Below, piece after piece: positions 7,186 through 13,309 of a stretch of 13,309 nucleotides of DNA. Location of the stretch: contig HF998494.1 in NCBI GenBank assembly GCA_000433775.1, forward strand, positions 11,388 through 24,696, given 5' to 3'. The position numbers and the translations under genes are program-made. The notes beneath the pieces are model-generated. The model worked only from the letters and a program-made list of their open reading frames with translations, ran no database searches and was not told where the DNA came from. Source of the stretch: Corallococcus sp. CAG:1435 (lineage in GTDB: Bacteria; Bacillota; Clostridia; Christensenellales; CAG-314). The stretch's first letter is position 1, and every line of letters begins with the position of its first letter.

Positions 7186-7225
7186 CTTTTGTTTTCGACT
7201 TTGTTGCAAGCCGCACTTTGGCGGA
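7186..7225. repeat. Patterned repeat, copy B, running into a degraded tRNA 3' end
   Basis: It matches copy C (7364-7403) at 36 of 40 positions. The four differences are exactly the variable positions of the pattern: one base after CTTTTGTTT and three after CGACTTT. The last 20 bases, GCAAGCCGCACTTTGGCGGA, are identical in both copies and include the CCA end of a minus-strand tRNA. Confidence 0.8.
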
Positions 7226-7340
7226 AGCCGGGATTCGTACCGAGTGCAACGAGGGGGTGCGAAACGAAGTGTAGCGATACGTTATTTCGTCTTCCCTCTG
7301 CCGTAGCCTGTTGTGCGGCGAAGCAATACGGAGCAAATAA

Positions 7341-7363
7341 AAAAGACACCGTTTTGTGGTGTC
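7341..7363 (-). terminator. Terminator beyond the tRNA-Ser 3' end, probably bidirectional
   Basis: GACACC (7345-7350) pairs with GGTGTC (7358-7363) across a 7-base loop. On the minus strand it is followed by TTTTTTATTT, and on the + strand by CTTTTGTTT. It sits where a tRNA terminator would be for the minus-strand tRNA-Ser, and may also end the + strand ATPase transcript, which has no other obvious terminator. Confidence 0.75.
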
Positions 7364-7403
7364 CTTTTGTTTGCGACTTTCAGGCAAGCCGCACTTTGGC
7401 GGA
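7364..7403. repeat. Patterned repeat, copy C, running into the tRNA-Ser remnant
   Basis: It reads CTTTTGTTT, G, CGACTTT, CAG, GCAAGCC and then continues into the CCA end of the tRNA-Ser. It shares 36 of 40 bases with copy B. Confidence 0.8.
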
Positions 7404-7453
7404 GGCAGAGGGATTCGAACCCCCGTGGGCTTTCACCCAAACGGTTTTCAAGT
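7397..7453 (-). pseudogene. tRNA-Ser(UGA) 3' half; probable attachment-site remnant
   Basis: Read on the minus strand, the segment begins at the anticodon loop CTTGAAA (anticodon TGA). It continues through the 3' anticodon stem ACCGT, a long variable arm with TGGG/CCCA pairing typical of class II tRNAs, the T-arm GGGGG-TTCGAAT-CCCTC, the acceptor strand TGCCTCC, discriminator G and an encoded CCA. The 5' half is missing: the bases before the loop read ATAAA instead of ACGGT, and no D-arm follows. A break exactly at the anticodon loop is the usual crossover place for tyrosine-recombinase elements that integrate in tRNA genes. The displaced 3' half stays with its terminator on the host side, so the element should lie to the right of 7453. 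Confidence 0.8.
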
Positions 7454-7764
7454 TTTATCCCGCGTCTGTTGTCTGCCGTTTATTATTGTTGTTTAACAGC
7501 CCGAATTGTCGGAAAATCAGCGTTTTGACCGCTCTTTTATCCGATAATTCGGGCTTTTTGCTATGTTTTGGCATTGTTTCGCGTTCGTTATCGCTTTTAA
7601 TTTTCAGCATATTTTTAAGTGCTTTTTGTAGAGATTTTGTAGATTGCTTTGCCTGGATAAAGAAGTTTATCTGTTGTTTCATTTTATTCTTATTTCTAAC
7701 AAACACACGTCACGGCGCTAAACAAATTTTCGCTTATCAAAGTAATCAAGAAAGCGTATAAGCA
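7454..7764. other. Non-coding left end of the putative island
   Basis: Between the tRNA remnant and the Fic promoter there is a long terminator-like hairpin and no convincing gene. A minus-strand 83-codon frame (7455-7706) runs through the hairpin and lacks a ribosome binding site. No integrase gene lies here, so if one exists it must be elsewhere in the element. Confidence 0.6.
7498..7560 (+). terminator. Long hairpin terminator at the island's left end
   Basis: A 16-base stem with a single G-T position (7498-7513 against 7540-7555, core AGCCCGAATT/AATTCGGGCT) encloses a 26-base loop with an inner AGCG/CGCT pairing. The + strand exit is TTTTTG. No + strand gene lies between the tRNA remnant and this hairpin. 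Confidence 0.75.
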
Positions 7765-7793
7765 TTGACGACATTGAAAATCTGTGCTATAAT
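7765..7793 (+). promoter_or_regulatory. Sigma-A promoter of the Fic gene
   Basis: TTGACG (7765-7770) and TATAAT (7788-7793) are separated by exactly 17 bases. It probably drives fic and perhaps the downstream restriction-modification genes. Confidence 0.85.
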
Positions 7794-7821
7794 AGATACA
7801 AATAAGATTTTGAGGTCGTTT

Positions 7822-8808
7822 ATGGATAAATATGTTCCGCCTTACGATATTACCGAAGAAATGTTGGAATTGACATCGGAAATCACGGAAGATTTGGGTA
7901 AACTCAGCAATGTAAACGATTTGGAAAAGTTGCCGCGTCTGCGCAGGGTAAATCGTATTAAATCCATTCAGTCATCTCTTGCCATTGAAAACAATACGCT
8001 CTCTTTGGAGCAGGTGACAGATGTTATTAACGGGAAGCGCGTTTTGGGACCACAGGATGATATCCTCGCCGTAAAAAATGCATTCGCAGTTTATAAGATA
8101 TTGCCTGAACTCGATCCGTTTTCTCTGGATGATTTGAAAAAGGCGCACGGCGTGATGATGAACGGACTTGTCGAAGGAGCAGGTGAGTTACGTACAGGCT
8201 CCGTCGGTGTTATCAATGAACAAGGAAATGTTATTCATGTCGCGCCACCACACAATATGGTGAAAGTCTTGATGGAGCAACTGTTCGATTGGCTTAAAAC
8301 AAGCAAAACGCAAATGCTCATTCGTTCGAGCATATTCCACTACGAATTTGAGTTTATTCATCCTTTTATGGATGGAAACGGCAGAACGGGTAGACTTTGG
8401 CAAACGGCATTGCTTGCAAGCTGGAAGCCGATGTTCGAGTGGATCCCTATCGAAAGTATCATTAAAGATAATCAGGAAGAATATTACCGTGCGATCGGAC
8501 TTTCGACGTCAGAAGGCAAATCAAACAGATTTATCCTGTTCATGCTCGGCGTTATTAAAAAGGCGGTCTCCGAACTAGCAAGGGATACGCGCAATCATCA
8601 GAGCCATATCAGCAATCAGATCAGGGCGTTGATGTCCGTCATCGAAACTTACCCCATGTCTGCAATGGAACTTATGGAAAAGCTCGGCCTGAAATCGCGT
8701 GTGACGTTCCGAAAAAATTACATTCAACCAGCGTTGGAGGCAGGGCTCATTGCCATGACGGATCCCGATACCCCGACCAATCGCAATCAAAGGTACTTTA
8801 AGATATAA
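7822..8808 (+). CDS. fic: Fic-domain protein, predicted protein AMP-transferase with N-terminal inhibitory helix
   Basis: This 328-residue protein starts at the ATG at 7822, with GAGG six bases upstream and the promoter immediately before. The Fic core carries the full catalytic motif HPFMDGNGRTGR (180-191); His180 is the expected catalytic base and the Asp/Asn/Gly/Arg residues bind Mg2+ and nucleotide phosphates. An inhibitory motif of the (S/T)xxxE(G/N) type is present at SLAIEN (52-57), with Glu56 as the residue that would block ATP. It precedes the Fic core, so this is a class II Fic. Residues 260-328 look like a winged-helix domain (MSAMELMEKLGLKSRVTFRKNYIQPALEAGLI). Such proteins transfer AMP to a protein target, often themselves. 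The gene lies 110 bases upstream of hsdR in the same direction with no terminator between, a common arrangement in type I restriction islands. The target is unknown. Confidence 0.92.
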   Translation: MDKYVPPYDITEEMLELTSEITEDLGKLSNVNDLEKLPRLRRVNRIKSIQSSLAIENNTLSLEQVTDVINGKRVLGPQDDILAVKNAFAVYKILPELDPFSLDDLKKAHGVMMNGLVEGAGELRTGSVGVINEQGNVIHVAPPHNMVKVLMEQLFDWLKTSKTQMLIRSSIFHYEFEFIHPFMDGNGRTGRLWQTALLASWKPMFEWIPIESIIKDNQEEYYRAIGLSTSEGKSNRFILFMLGVIKKAVSELARDTRNHQSHISNQIRALMSVIETYPMSAMELMEKLGLKSRVTFRKNYIQPALEAGLIAMTDPDTPTNRNQRYFKI

Positions 8809-8918
8809 ACATAACAGTGCTAACCAATGCAAAATCGTAGGGAGAGTATTGTAAGGTTATTACGATGACTAACTTCCGATAATACAGAATTATGAGAAGG
8901 AAGCAAGGAGCAGCGAAT

Positions 8919-13100
<4,182 letters not shown>

Positions 13101-13101
<1 letters not shown>

Positions 13102-13309
13102 TGATTGATACAAAAGCATTGCGACAAAAAATATTGGATATGGCAATCAAAGGTAAGCTCGTTCCGCAAAATCCTGATGACGAACCTGCTTCCGTGTTGC
13201 TTGAACGTATTCGCGCTGAAAAGCAGCAACTCATAAAGGAAGGAAAAATCAAAAAAGATAAAAATGATTCCATCATCTACAAAGGTGATGATAATCGCTA
13301 TTATGAGAA
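13101..13309 (+). CDS. hsdS: Type I restriction-modification system, specificity subunit S (3' truncated by window end)
   Basis: The ATG overlaps the last base of the hsdM stop codon. The visible 69 residues include ALRQKILDMAIKGKLVPQ, DEPASVLLERIRAEK and a lysine-rich stretch before DNRYYE, a conserved region of many HsdS proteins. The rest, including both target-recognition domains, lies outside the window, so the DNA target cannot be judged. Confidence 0.92.

Larger units (their letters stand above)
7163..7396. other. Intergenic stretch between the ATPase gene and the tRNA remnant
   Basis: It contains repeat copies B and C and a terminator hairpin. Open frames through it translate to phrases such as RDSNPR or EGFEP, which are well-known false proteins read from tRNA genes. 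Sequence at 7219-7238 (TGGCGGAAGCCGGGATTCGT) looks like a degraded tRNA 3' end, but its T-arm no longer pairs, so it is not a functional tRNA. Confidence 0.6.

Noticed and set aside
7189..7761. 190-codon + strand open frame with phrase AEAEGFEPPWAF
   Set aside because: This is a translation across the tRNA-Ser remnant, a familiar false protein, and it also runs through the terminator hairpin at 7498-7555.

Overview
The window looks like a piece of a low-GC Gram-positive chromosome, probably an uncultured gut-type member of the Clostridia. The evidence is AT-rich intergenic DNA, strong AGGAGG-like ribosome binding sites, consensus sigma-A promoters (TTGACA/TATAAT with 17-base spacers), many short hairpin-plus-T-run terminators, and protein families common in Firmicutes. 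The species cannot be named from the sequence.

Layout. Positions 1-193 hold the C-terminal end of a + strand protein followed by a terminator. Positions 340-870 hold no convincing gene. A minus-strand HlyC/CorC-type (CNNM-CBS) membrane protein occupies 924-2201, behind a strong promoter and a 195-base leader that contains hairpins and a possible 39-residue ORF. Positions 2500-3657 are a two-gene minus-strand operon: a small basic protein with a histidine-rich tail, then a membrane-anchored HNH nuclease. Positions 4140-7162 hold a divergent pair: a minus-strand coiled-coil membrane protein of unknown function and a + strand ABC/OLD-like AAA ATPase.

At 7397-7453 lies the 3' half of a minus-strand tRNA-Ser(UGA), including the encoded CCA and long variable arm. 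Homology stops at the anticodon loop. This is the usual footprint of site-specific integration into a tRNA gene, so DNA to the right is probably an integrated genomic island running past the window edge. Its visible cargo is a Fic AMP-transferase-like protein with its own promoter, then a type I restriction-modification operon in the order hsdR, hsdM, hsdS; hsdS is cut by the window end.

A short patterned repeat (CTTTTGTTT, 1 variable base, CGACTTT, 3 variable bases, GCAAGCC) occurs at 3892, 7186 and 7364 in one orientation. Copies two and three extend into tRNA 3'-end-like sequence. The first two bracket the membrane-protein/ATPase pair, suggesting that this pair may be an earlier insert at the same spot. 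Together with the HNH operon and the restriction island, the region reads as a layered defence-type accessory region beside housekeeping genes. The membrane-protein/ATPase pair is the best candidate for an undescribed system, but its function is inference only.
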